A stretch of 64,000 bases of DNA, from contig CAXXSC010000006.1 in the NCBI GenBank assembly GCA_963668435.2, positions 682,001 to 746,000 of the forward strand, in the 5' to 3' direction. The notes below the pieces were generated by a model. The model made no database searches, was not told the origin of the DNA, and saw nothing but the letters and a program-made list of their open reading frames with translations. Source of the DNA: G963668435 sp963668435. GTDB taxonomy: Bacteria; Latescibacterota; Latescibacteria; Latescibacterales; Latescibacteraceae. Shown piece after piece: positions 17,724 to 25,634 of the stretch. Each line of letters starts with the position of its first letter. Position 1 is the first letter of the stretch. Both the position numbers and the translations under genes were made by a program.

Positions 17724-18566
17724 CTACCATATGAAATCGCGATAGCTGCCGTAGAACGGCTCGACCGGCAGTTTGAGCGCCCAGTGCGCGGCACGCCAGA
17801 TGATTTCCTGACAGGCCTCGTTATACCACATCCACTCGTAATGGCCAGGGGTGAATGTCACGATACGCCCCTTGCCGCGTTTCGCGGAAATGCCCTGTAT
17901 GGTCCAGCGTTTGTCGTGCACGCCCTGGCTCTGGAAGAGCACCTCGATCTCGGGATCGTCGGGATCATAGAGATGAAGACCGAACTGTTCCTCGAGATTG
18001 ATCACGTAAGGTTCGATACCTTTTGTCACCGGGTGATCCTGGTTCAGCTTGCAGATAACCACCGGCTGGATCTCGCGGTGGAGAATGCAGGTGGCGCCGA
18101 GGAGCTCATTCAGCTCGTCACCGGCGAACCACGGTGTGTTGTGAAGTGCGAGCCAGCCCATGCCGCGGTTGATAATGTTATCCTTTATGGCCGCGACATT
18201 TTCGGGATTGTAGAGTCGGGCCCTGTTCGTGCCGCCGGTATCCGCGACACCGCTGGGGCTCCATTCGAAAGAATCGTTGGCATAATAGGTCACCAGAAGG
18301 TCTGTGTCCGAGAGAAATTCAGGTGTCACCGGGCCATAGTGCCTCAAATACCAGGTTCGGGCGTTTTTGATATGGCTGGCGATGGAACGAAAGCCGGTCT
18401 CGTTGCGGTAATCATGGCCCTGTGCGCTGACTATTTTCAGCTCGCCCGGTTTTTTAGGCGCGGGAAAGTCGAGATCGGCCTCGGCAGCCGGTGCGGCAAA
18501 CGCTCCCACAGCCGCTGCTGCGAATCCGGTTTTCAGCATCTTACGTCGTGAATGCTTGAATGACAT
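17724..18566 (-). CDS. ThuA-like protein 2 (Tat-exported)
   Basis: A 280-residue ThuA-domain protein with a twin-arginine signal (SRRKMLKTGF, then an Ala-rich stretch ending near residue 30). The domain reads SDTDLLVTYYAND, IINRGMGWLALHNTPWF, CKLNQDHPVTKGIEPYVINLEEQF, GRIVTFTPGHYEWMWYNEA and IIWRAAHWALK. Shared features with the gene downstream (order of blocks, the WRAAHWA tail) show that the two are paralogues, one exported and one cytoplasmic. The pair may handle the same sugar derivative on each side of the membrane. That is inference only. Confidence 0.83.
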   Translation of the reverse strand: MSFKHSRRKMLKTGFAAAAVGAFAAPAAEADLDFPAPKKPGELKIVSAQGHDYRNETGFRSIASHIKNARTWYLRHYGPVTPEFLSDTDLLVTYYANDSFEWSPSGVADTGGTNRARLYNPENVAAIKDNIINRGMGWLALHNTPWFAGDELNELLGATCILHREIQPVVICKLNQDHPVTKGIEPYVINLEEQFGLHLYDPDDPEIEVLFQSQGVHDKRWTIQGISAKRGKGRIVTFTPGHYEWMWYNEACQEIIWRAAHWALKLPVEPFYGSYRDFIW

Positions 18567-18695
18567 GACAGCTCCTTTATCGGTAATCGGAACTTAAATT
18601 CGGAAAATGAACACCGTGTTTTCGGTGCATAGTTCTGTTCCCGGCGAAACCTGTTAATATCGGTTCGGGTTATGCCGCCGGGCGGAAAGCTCGAA

Positions 18696-19238
18696 TCAGT
18701 AATTCTTGCCCTTTTTCTTTTCCAGTTCGGCCTGGGACTGTTTCGCCACCCAGTGGTCGACCGGCTGCCACTGCATCATGTGGACATCCACAAGCTTGAC
18801 ATAGACACGCGGGTCCTCTTTGCCCGTTTTCGGATTGAGAGGGACGAAGGAGACCGCCTGATGGCCTATCTCGCAGATCGACATGGGATTGAGCTGGACA
18901 TCTCCGGGATCGGAGCCGCGGATACCGATAACGGCCCATGCGCCGAGACCGGGCATATGCCTGATCATAGCCAGACGTTCGATTTGCTGGAATCTGCGGC
19001 CGTCGAAAAAGTACCAGAATCCTTTTTCCGGCTTATCCAGCCTCGAGTAAAAGAACTCGACACTGCCGCGGACAGCCTCCGTGTAATCGGGGAGGACCTT
19101 ACCGCTCTTGAGATCGATCCGTTCGGCATTGCGGTCGAATACGATCTTGACCGGCGTTTTGCCCTGCGCGAACGAGACCGGGCACAGGGCCAGGACCACC
19201 GCAAGCGCGATACAACCTGTTACTATGAATCGTTTCAT
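18696..19238 (-). CDS. Secreted protein of unknown function
   Basis: A 180-residue exported protein that I do not recognise. A signal peptide of about 25 residues (cleavage after SFA) leads into a single domain with FFYSRLDKPEKGFWYFFDGRRF, IGIRGSDPGDVQLNPMSICEIGHQAVSF and VKLVDVHMMQWQPVDHWVAKQ, ending in a Lys-rich tail. I chose the ATG at 19238, which follows GAGGTG and begins a good signal sequence; the same frame stays open to 19685 but overlaps the decayed methyltransferase in another frame. It lies just upstream of the ThuA pair on the same strand. Confidence 0.7.
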   Translation of the reverse strand: MKRFIVTGCIALAVVLALCPVSFAQGKTPVKIVFDRNAERIDLKSGKVLPDYTEAVRGSVEFFYSRLDKPEKGFWYFFDGRRFQQIERLAMIRHMPGLGAWAVIGIRGSDPGDVQLNPMSICEIGHQAVSFVPLNPKTGKEDPRVYVKLVDVHMMQWQPVDHWVAKQSQAELEKKKGKNY

Positions 19239-19291
19239 GCAGCACCTCATGGTAAAGGTAAATTGTATGTATGAACATCTATGAATATCGC

Positions 19292-19984
19292 TTATGAACC
19301 GACCTTCCGCAATAGCACAACAAAATTTGTCCTGAACTGTTTCATTCCCGGAAACCGTGTCAGCATATGATAGGACACAAGTGCCCAGAAAACCGGTGTG
19401 CTTGTCCAGTTGAGATCTTGGACAAGGTGAAGTTCCTCGACCTCGAATCCCTCGAGTGCCCGGAACCTGCCGGGGCTGTTGATCCTGTGAAACGCGGGGA
19501 AAACGCCTTTCTCGTGCGCGCCGAGCACATTTGTGAACAGGCGGTTCCTCACCGATACAGACACGAGCTTTCCCAACGCCACCGGCGGCGAGAGAAGGCT
19601 GGTCGTGTGGATGAGCACATGACCTCCACGAGCACGCGATTGATCTCAGCGAAAGTCTTTTCGGGATCGAGGATATGCTCGACAACCATGTTCAGCGACA
19701 CAAGCGTGAACGCGCCATCGGGAAACGGCAGGGAATCGAGTGTGCCCAGCACAAGGTGGTTCGGTGCTGCATGAAGGGCCTCGTCGTGACGGTAGACATC
19801 AAGCCCGACAGTTATATCCGAGGGGAACTCCTCGATAGCGATATTACGGCCTCAGCCGGCATCCAGCCAGCGCGCGCCCTTCCCGCTCAGACGGGCCATA
19901 TATCTCCCAGCGCTGCCTGAATGCGGGATCGAGACGTTTCACAATGCGTTCGGCACGTTCTTTTTTTTTGACTGATTCTGTCAT
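19292..19984 (-). pseudogene. Decayed class I SAM-dependent methyltransferase
   Basis: A methyltransferase reading frame can be followed through three frames. From the ATG at 19984 the N-terminus runs to WEIY, then needs a frame change near 19895 to continue as ARLSGKGARWLDAG. The next codon is TGA (19854-19852), where motif I normally has Cys (DAGCG). Reading past it gives GRNIAIEEFP, a GLDVYRHD motif and the SLPFPDGAFTLVSLNMVVEHI motif. A second frame change near 19625 joins this to HVLIHTTSLLSPPVALGKL and the C-terminus at 19292. Two frameshifts plus a nonsense codon indicate a pseudogene. A nine-A tract near the start shows slippage-prone sequence, and assembly errors could explain part of the damage. 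Confidence 0.78.
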
Positions 19985-20212
19985 AGCAGTATATGTCATT
20001 TTCGGAGGCGCCCGGCATTCAGCTGGTCCTCCCGACTACCCTCCATAAAAAAAGCGGCGGCCCCGTTTGGGTCTGATGTTTTCTGCAGATTTCACGCGAA
20101 TGGAAACTGTGCGATCTTTCGCTGATTTTGAGATCAGCATAATAATTATGTGTTTATCGTTTGTGTTTCCTTACGCCTTTTTGAGGCTCTTACGCCAATC
20201 CTTCCTGTCTTT

Positions 20213-20243
20213 GAGGTGATTTTCCTCCATGAAAAATCACCTC
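20213..20243 (-). terminator. Strong hairpin after the DUF4861-like gene
   Basis: An 11-bp perfect stem (GAGGTGATTTT / AAAATCACCTC) with a 9-nt loop lies 22 bp past the stop codon at 20266. No U-tract follows, so transcript stabilisation is an alternative to termination. Confidence 0.5.
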
Positions 20244-20265
20244 AATCTGCGCTATTCGCGTTCTA

Positions 20266-21639
20266 TCACTTCTCTTCGAGCGCCTTAAACCGGGCTTTGA
20301 TAGGATTATTCCATTCTTTTGCGCTCTTGACAACATACGCCTCGAACGATTCCGGCGTGTTGTATACCGCGCCTTCGTTCCATGCGCCGGCAATCATGTA
20401 TTCGTAGGTCCTGTCCTCGTTCGCCGGCACCTTGAACGTGTGATTGCCGCTGAAAGCATCGACATAGAGGTACTCGGGATTGTAGCAGTCCTTGACAGCC
20501 AGCGCAGTACCGATGAAATCGACGATGATACCACGTGCGCCGGTGTCGTCGTCCGGGTCGGTGACATTATCCTTGCCGCAGCTAACCACGACGCCGCCTT
20601 TCTGGTACTGATGGTATTCATCGAGGTTTTTTCTGATGCCGCAGGCGAAAAACGCGTTGTTCTGTTTCGGCTGGAACGTGGGGAAGACCACTTTACAGGT
20701 CGAATAGCTCTGGTTGGTATAGGCGGTGTAGTACTGCTCAGCCTCGTAGAAACCGTTGCCGGTATCCCAGTTCATGGTCTTGACCCTGATGATACTCCGG
20801 CAGGGGCCGTTGACCACGACATCGAAGGCGTAACGGGTGTCCTCGAGCTGGCCCTCATTGAAATTCCTGTGCGAGAACTTGGGACCATCCTGCGGTGTAT
20901 AACGGGGGCGTGACAGTGAATCGGGCCATGCGGGTGTGTCATACATACCGATGCCGCCCGCGCCGAACGAGTCGGAAACACGCATGATATCGGAACCGTA
21001 ATCATGGTTGACCTGCGGGATACCCTGATAGCCGCAGTAGTTGTTGATACACATTTCGTAAGACATGAGCACGGGCTTGCGTTTGCCGTACATGTCCACA
21101 CTGGTGGGATACCAGAGTTTCCAGCCCATGTTCTCGCTCTCCCACCAGGGAATGATGTGGCGGCAGTAACTGCCGAGGGTTGCATGGGTGCCGTGCTCGT
21201 TCCATCCGCGCTGGGAGAAACCGAGGTAGAGATATATGGTCTTCTTTTCATTGGCCTTGATGTCAGTCTGGAAGAACAGCTCATCCCATATACCGTCCTT
21301 GTCGAGATCGTCCAGCTGACGGAAAATCTGGTGGCCGTTCGTTTCCTCACGTATGCCGTGGCCGCCGACAAATGCGGTCTCTTTGGTAGATGGTTTTTCT
21401 TTTGACGGAAGCGACGGGTCAACTATAGTCACCCACATTTCGTGGAGATTTTTGATCGGCATCTGGTCACGGGTTATGACCACCGGGCAGTCCTTGCGGT
21501 CGAAATTGAGCGTGTTGACAAGAGTGATCTCGATACGCTGCGCCGGTTCGAAATCCCCCTCGGTGTACCAGCCGTCGGCGGCGAGGGCCGAGGACGCGCC
21601 GATACATAAAGCGCTGATAAGGATCAAGACATTTTTCAT
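20266..21639 (-). CDS. Secreted DUF4861-like protein
   Basis: A 457-residue exported protein. The signal peptide MKNVLILISALCIGAS (cleavage near SALA) precedes a beta-rich protein that fits the DUF4861 family seen in pectin, ulvan and other uronate-polysaccharide loci. Landmarks are DDLDKDGIWDELFFQTD, ETNGHQIFRQ, WWESENMGWKLWYP, DVVVNGPCRSIIRVK and QSYSTCKVVFPTF. Family assignment comes from recall of this layout and should be checked. The ATG at 21639 follows GGGAG and is preferred to the one ten codons upstream. Its enzymatic role is unknown; in related loci such proteins are thought to act on unsaturated or methylated uronic oligosaccharides. Confidence 0.62.
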   Translation of the reverse strand: MKNVLILISALCIGASSALAADGWYTEGDFEPAQRIEITLVNTLNFDRKDCPVVITRDQMPIKNLHEMWVTIVDPSLPSKEKPSTKETAFVGGHGIREETNGHQIFRQLDDLDKDGIWDELFFQTDIKANEKKTIYLYLGFSQRGWNEHGTHATLGSYCRHIIPWWESENMGWKLWYPTSVDMYGKRKPVLMSYEMCINNYCGYQGIPQVNHDYGSDIMRVSDSFGAGGIGMYDTPAWPDSLSRPRYTPQDGPKFSHRNFNEGQLEDTRYAFDVVVNGPCRSIIRVKTMNWDTGNGFYEAEQYYTAYTNQSYSTCKVVFPTFQPKQNNAFFACGIRKNLDEYHQYQKGGVVVSCGKDNVTDPDDDTGARGIIVDFIGTALAVKDCYNPEYLYVDAFSGNHTFKVPANEDRTYEYMIAGAWNEGAVYNTPESFEAYVVKSAKEWNNPIKARFKALEEK

Positions 21640-21658
21640 GCTGAATATCTCCCTGTTT

Positions 21659-21703
21659 GTCTGAACCACAGATTACTGTGATTAAATGATTTATTTGATT
21701 TTT
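21659..21703 (+). repeat. GATT-type direct repeat, left copy, GxxExxY cassette 2
   Basis: About 45 bp beginning GTCTGAACCA with four GATT cores spaced 8-9 bp apart. It abuts the stop codon of the second GxxExxY gene (21704). It matches 23401-23445 at most positions. Confidence 0.8.
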
Positions 21704-22084
21704 TCATTCATTGGTCAGACGTTTGAACTCCAGACTCTTAGCCCCAAAATTTATGAGAAGTCCGATTTCCTTGTTAAACGCCTCAAGATAATTGAGTGCT
21801 TGTGCGATGTGACTATCATCGAGCATGGACAGCGCTTTCAGTTCGACAACAATCTTGTCATTGACAAGAAAATCGACACGCCGAGTTCCCACATTCATTT
21901 CCCGATAATAGATCGGCATTTCCTGTTCGCGGACAAAAGGTACATTCATATGCTGCATTTCAATTGCCAGCGCCCTTTGATATATCACTTCCTGAAATCC
22001 GTTTCCAAGTGTGCTGTGCACCGTCATTGCACAGCCGATGATTTTTGATGTCAGCTCAGAATATTTATAGTTTTTATTGATCAT
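21704..22084 (-). CDS. GxxExxY protein 2 (PD-(D/E)XK-like)
   Basis: A 126-residue member of the same family as the gene at 14406, but clearly diverged from it. The signature is Gly29-x-x-Glu32-x-x-Tyr35 and the core RRVDFLVNDKIVVELKA fits a PD-(D/E)XK fold. It is AT-rich relative to its neighbours. Like cassette 1 it sits between direct repeats (21659-21703 and, before the IS landed, 22105-22113 joined to 23410 onward), with an inverted copy further out. The IS inserted only 29 bp upstream of the ATG, so it has probably separated the gene from its original promoter. Function is unknown. Confidence 0.83.
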   Translation of the reverse strand: MINKNYKYSELTSKIIGCAMTVHSTLGNGFQEVIYQRALAIEMQHMNVPFVREQEMPIYYREMNVGTRRVDFLVNDKIVVELKALSMLDDSHIAQALNYLEAFNKEIGLLINFGAKSLEFKRLTNE

Positions 22085-22113
22085 GGAAAGCCTTATAGAT
22101 GATTGTCTGAACC

Positions 22114-23400
22114 CAGTAGTGTCCGGTTAGAAATTAGCTTACAGTTTTAAAACGAAAAAGAGCTTGACATATCAACATTAGCATAAGGCGATACAATTTC
22201 GCAAAAACCTTAATTGACAAGGGTTTGCGAAGATGTTACCGCTTAAGAACAAACGAATCAAAAAACGCGCGCTACGCTCGTACAAACGATTTAGGCAGCC
22301 ATTATGCACAGCTCTTGCGGCCACACCTGATCTGAAATCACGAGGTAACAGACCATTGCAAATGAGTTTTGAAGAACAGCTCGATGGCTTGATATATTTC
22401 CATCTCAATGAGTTCAAGTCGGGCCGCCACTTACTGCAAGTTCTTGAACAAGATACGTTTGCACGTGAAGTTATCGCGCCGAAAAACGGCATCAAGAAGA
22501 GCAGTTTTTTTGAAGCTATAAACAGTCGCGGTCTTGAGCAATTGCTCCATGTTTTTACCGAGCTTCATGCTCAGGCGGCGAATACATTACCGGCGAAACA
22601 TACGGAGTACGGTGATCTCGTTGCCATCGATGGTTCGCTTGTCGATGCGGTTCTTTCCATGCATTGGGCGGAATACACGGCCACCAAGAACAAGGCAAAG
22701 GTGCATCTCGGCTTCGATCTCAACTATGGCATACCGGAAAAACTCTTTCTGGCAGAGGGCAACAGCAATGAGCGTCTCTATGTCGATCAGATACTCAAGC
22801 CGGGACAAACCGGAATCATGGACCGAGGTTACCTGACACACGAGGGCTTTGACCGCTGGCAAAAGGATAAAAAGCATTTTATTTGCCGTATTAAGGCCAA
22901 TGCCCGAAAAACAGTTCTGCAAACCCATGACATCGACACGGATAGCATGATCTTCTATGATGCTACTGTACTGCTTGGTATTGATGCCATTAACCAGACG
23001 GAACGTGAAGTCAGGGTTGTCGCTTACCGCATCTTGAACCAGGAGTACTGGATCGCAACTGACCGCTTCGACCTCTCGGCGGAACAAATCGCCGCTGCAT
23101 TCAGGCTGCGCTGGGATATTGAACGATTCTTTGCCTGGTGGAAACGGCATCTGAAAGTCTATCATATCATCGCGCGCAGTGAATATGGCTTGAAGGTCCA
23201 AATGCTTGCCGGGCTTATTACTTACCTCCTGTTAGCAATTTATTGTCATGAAGAATATAATGAAAAAGTCTCTATCAAAAGAGCCCGAGAATTACGAATT
23301 AATATCCAAAACGAAGCTCGAGGCTTTTTCGATGATGCTCAACAAGAGCAAAGGAGCAATAAACAGCATCTATTCGCTAAAACCTAACCGGACACTACTG
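22114..23400 (+). mobile_element. IS4-type insertion sequence, 1,287 bp
   Basis: Both ends are perfect 17-bp inverted repeats, CAGTAGTGTCCGGTTAG at 22114-22130 and its complement at 23384-23400. The element is flanked by a 9-bp direct duplication GTCTGAACC (22105-22113 and 23401-23409). One intact transposase gene fills the element. Perfect ends, a perfect target duplication and an intact gene suggest recent transposition. It landed within the GATT-type repeat beside the second GxxExxY gene. Confidence 0.95.
22233..23387 (+). CDS. IS4-family transposase
   Basis: A 384-residue DDE transposase. The likely triad is Asp133 (VAIDGSLVDAV), Asp197 (GIMDRGYLTHEGFDRW) and Glu297 within FRLRWDIERFFAWWK, which is a version of the IS4-family Y-R-E-K signature with Phe in place of Tyr. 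The basic N-terminus (KNKRIKKRALRSYKR) probably binds the terminal repeats. The stop codon TAA at 23385-23387 lies inside the right inverted repeat. All conserved blocks are intact, so it is likely active. The same enzyme could mobilise the related non-autonomous element at 53197-53734. Confidence 0.93.
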   Translation: MLPLKNKRIKKRALRSYKRFRQPLCTALAATPDLKSRGNRPLQMSFEEQLDGLIYFHLNEFKSGRHLLQVLEQDTFAREVIAPKNGIKKSSFFEAINSRGLEQLLHVFTELHAQAANTLPAKHTEYGDLVAIDGSLVDAVLSMHWAEYTATKNKAKVHLGFDLNYGIPEKLFLAEGNSNERLYVDQILKPGQTGIMDRGYLTHEGFDRWQKDKKHFICRIKANARKTVLQTHDIDTDSMIFYDATVLLGIDAINQTEREVRVVAYRILNQEYWIATDRFDLSAEQIAAAFRLRWDIERFFAWWKRHLKVYHIIARSEYGLKVQMLAGLITYLLLAIYCHEEYNEKVSIKRARELRINIQNEARGFFDDAQQEQRSNKQHLFAKT

Positions 23401-23445
23401 GTCTGAACCACTGATTAAGATGATTAAATGATTTGTGTGATTTTT
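23401..23445 (+). repeat. GATT-type direct repeat, right copy, cut by the IS
   Basis: Begins GTCTGAACCA like 21659-21703 and keeps the same spacing of GATT cores. Its first nine bases are the right-hand copy of the IS target duplication, so the insertion went into this repeat. Confidence 0.8.
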
Positions 23446-23593
23446 CTGTAACTGCATAGTATTATCACACGGCACATTCTTATCAAGCAAGGAAATGCAG
23501 CACTTGTTTTGAGTTCTGGACTATCTGATTGATACATTTCTCGATTTCGAAGCGTTAACCAACTCGCTCTTGCCGGAATATTTTCAGGCTGTT

Positions 23594-23634
23594 AATCATG
23601 GAAATCAATTAATCACAAAAATCAGTGGTTCAGA
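23594..23634 (-). repeat. Inverted copy of the GATT-type repeat
   Basis: On the minus strand it reads TCTGAACCACTGATT and continues with GATT cores at the same spacing as the direct copies. The 148 bp between it and the right direct repeat hold no supported gene. Confidence 0.75.
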
Positions 23635-23650
23635 AATCTTTCTTTTCTCC

Positions 23651-25309
23651 TCACGGCAGGCCAGGTTCGATAAAAACGACTTTCTCGCGGGTGTAGGTGA
23701 CCTGTCCCGGCCCCTGCCCCCGTCGCTTGACCACGTATTTCAGCACTGTACAGGCCACCGGCGCGAGTGATGACGTTTTCGCTTTCGAGTAGTAGGCCGC
23801 GACCCCCGCCGCCTGCTCGACACTTCGCCAGTCAGGCTGCTGGTTCCTTCCCGGTGTCCGGAGTATCACATGGGAGCCGCCGACACCCTGGGCATGAAGC
23901 CAGTAATCGTTCCGGTTCGCCCACTTGAGAAGCTCGTCGTTCTCCTTATCGGTCCTGCCGACAATAATTTCCAGCCCGGCAGTGGTCATGAAACGCCGCG
24001 GGAAAGGACGGTCGCTGTCCTCACCGCCTGCTCCCACCGCGCTTCGGGCATGTTCGGCGGCCATTTTTTTCAGCGCTTTGATATCCTCTACCGTTTCGAG
24101 ACGTGTCCGTTCACTGCGAACCTCATCAATGCGCCGTTCAAGGTCGTCAATCCTGTCGTCCGCACGGCTCGCGGCCTCTTTCAGCTTGCGCGCACGTGTG
24201 AAATAGCGCTCGGCATTTGCGGGGCCGTCCAGTGTCGGATCGAGCCCGATCTGGAGTGCCCCTTCGCCGTAAAGGCCCTCGGCCTCGATACTCTCCATGC
24301 CCTTTTCGATACGGTATATGTTGGCAAGGAGCGTGTTGCCCTTGCGTTCCAGCTCCTCCGGCTCTTTTGCGCCGCCGCGCTCACGTTTCACTTTTTCGAG
24401 TGTATTGAGCAGGCCCTTTTCCTCGCGGTTCAGGGAGCTTTCTATGCTCTTGACAAGGCTGGCCCTGTCGAGCCCGCGCTCACGTTCCCGTGAATAACGC
24501 TCAACCGCCTCGTCCATATCCGCGTAATAGCGGGAGTCCGGTTTTGACTGCATCCTGAGCGGGAAAATATCGCGGGGAATCCCCTCGTCATTCACAATCA
24601 TCGAGGCGCCCACGCCGCCTTTTTCGATCTCCACGGTCATTTCAGCGGCGGTACGGAACAGTGCGAGCCGCGTGTCAGCATCAAGCCCGACAGGCATTCC
24701 AGCGCCTTCGATACCGGCACGCGCGCAACATTCCCCGGCAAAAAGCCTGCTTCCGGCACAGATAGTACGGGCAAGGGCCTCGGATATCTCCCTTTCGCTG
24801 TCGATCAGGCGCTCTTCCAGACGGCGCAGGGGTGTCCAGAGCATGTCCGGAAAATCACGCTCAGGCGGCGGCTGATACTCAGCACCGGGCTTGATCTCAC
24901 GCACACTGCTGTGACGTGATCCCACTTTACGGACAGTCCCGAGTATAACGCTGTCACCTCCGACAAGGATGATATTAGCATGACGGCCAGTCATCTCGAA
25001 CACAAGCCTGTCGCCGCTCTCGAAACGGAATGTCAGCACACGGTCGCCGGGTGTGATGTCGACGGATTCGAGGGCGTAACCTGCCAGACGTTTCGGGAAC
25101 CAGTTCTGGGCTTTCTTGACCGGCATGAACCGTGCCTCTATGGTGTGAATGCAGGGCATGTCGGGTGTACAGTCGAGTTTCAGCGCATGATCGCAGTCGA
25201 AAGATAGATAAAGTGAATAATCACCCAGGCGGCGCACAGCATTCAGGCGTTTTTGTGAAAACTCACGGGAAAGCCGTGTTTTTTGCGCGAGTATAGTAAA
25301 ATAGTCCAT
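23651..25309 (-). CDS. NFACT-family protein (RqcH/FbpA-like)
   Basis: A 552-residue protein of the NFACT family, whose bacterial member RqcH binds obstructed 50S subunits and adds alanine tails in ribosome quality control. The order is normal: an NFACT-N domain (FEMTGRHANIILV, KVGSRHSSVREIKPGAEYQPP), an HhH-like part, a long coiled coil (about residues 285-425, rich in Glu, Arg and Lys) and the NFACT-R domain with NDYWLHAQGVGGSHVILR and AAYYSKAK. I start at the ATG at 25309 because family N-termini read MDYFT; the frame is open to 25363. Upstream is an unusually structured 300-bp gap. Confidence 0.87.
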   Translation of the reverse strand: MDYFTILAQKTRLSREFSQKRLNAVRRLGDYSLYLSFDCDHALKLDCTPDMPCIHTIEARFMPVKKAQNWFPKRLAGYALESVDITPGDRVLTFRFESGDRLVFEMTGRHANIILVGGDSVILGTVRKVGSRHSSVREIKPGAEYQPPPERDFPDMLWTPLRRLEERLIDSEREISEALARTICAGSRLFAGECCARAGIEGAGMPVGLDADTRLALFRTAAEMTVEIEKGGVGASMIVNDEGIPRDIFPLRMQSKPDSRYYADMDEAVERYSRERERGLDRASLVKSIESSLNREEKGLLNTLEKVKRERGGAKEPEELERKGNTLLANIYRIEKGMESIEAEGLYGEGALQIGLDPTLDGPANAERYFTRARKLKEAASRADDRIDDLERRIDEVRSERTRLETVEDIKALKKMAAEHARSAVGAGGEDSDRPFPRRFMTTAGLEIIVGRTDKENDELLKWANRNDYWLHAQGVGGSHVILRTPGRNQQPDWRSVEQAAGVAAYYSKAKTSSLAPVACTVLKYVVKRRGQGPGQVTYTREKVVFIEPGLP

Positions 25310-25424
25310 AAAATCTGGGAATTCCTGTTTTCTACATGTGTCGTATATCACAGTAAACGGCAAAGAATATGTGTATACTGGAATACAGAAAGTGAAAGGA
25401 AAGCCGGATATTCAATTTATTCCT

Positions 25425-25604
25425 GGTGAACCGGGCTGTTCAGCCTCCATACAGGTTGCGGCCGGCCTATCCGCAAACAGGCTCGACATTGGGGTAAGGT
25501 GTGCGGACAGGAATGCGCAAAGGTCGATGCGCCGGCCTGAAACAGTCGCGGTTCACCGGGTTGTATCTCACCCGGCGTACTGTCGCACCCGTTTCCCCCG
25601 ACAG
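25425..25604. ncRNA. Candidate structured RNA or 5' leader in NFACT upstream region
   Basis: The 325-bp gap between the NFACT start and the NlpC/P60 stop has no convincing gene but contains nested complementary segments. GGTGAACC (25425-25432) pairs with GGTTCACC (25550-25557). CTGTTCAG (25436-25443) pairs with CTGAAACAG (25537-25545) with one bulged A. GCCGGC at 25461-25466 pairs with GCCGGC at 25531-25536, and TCCGCA (25470-25475) with TGCGGA (25502-25507). A separate hairpin is CTGTCG (25580-25585) with CGACAG (25599-25604). An alternative stem (25556-25561 with 25570-25575) competes with the outer helix. On the minus strand this would be the NFACT leader. It matches no riboswitch class that I know. 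Confidence 0.4.
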
Positions 25605-25634
25605 CAGTGAATACTTACAGCAGCTCAGTCCTGT

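Noticed and set aside
18696..19685. A 329-residue secreted protein
   Set aside because: The first 149 codons overlap the decayed methyltransferase in another frame and have no signal peptide. The real start is the SD-preceded ATG at 19238.
19852..19854. Selenocysteine at the methyltransferase TGA
   Set aside because: Two frameshifts in the same gene indicate decay, and I see no SECIS-like hairpin after the codon.
25435..25605. Group II intron fragment
   Set aside because: The minus strand has GTGCGAC, like a group II 5' end, but no domain V pattern and no reverse transcriptase gene are present.
25338..25610. Plus-strand frame of 90 codons in the gap upstream of the NFACT gene
   Set aside because: It lacks a ribosome-binding site and domain and coincides with nested complementary segments, so RNA structure explains the region better.
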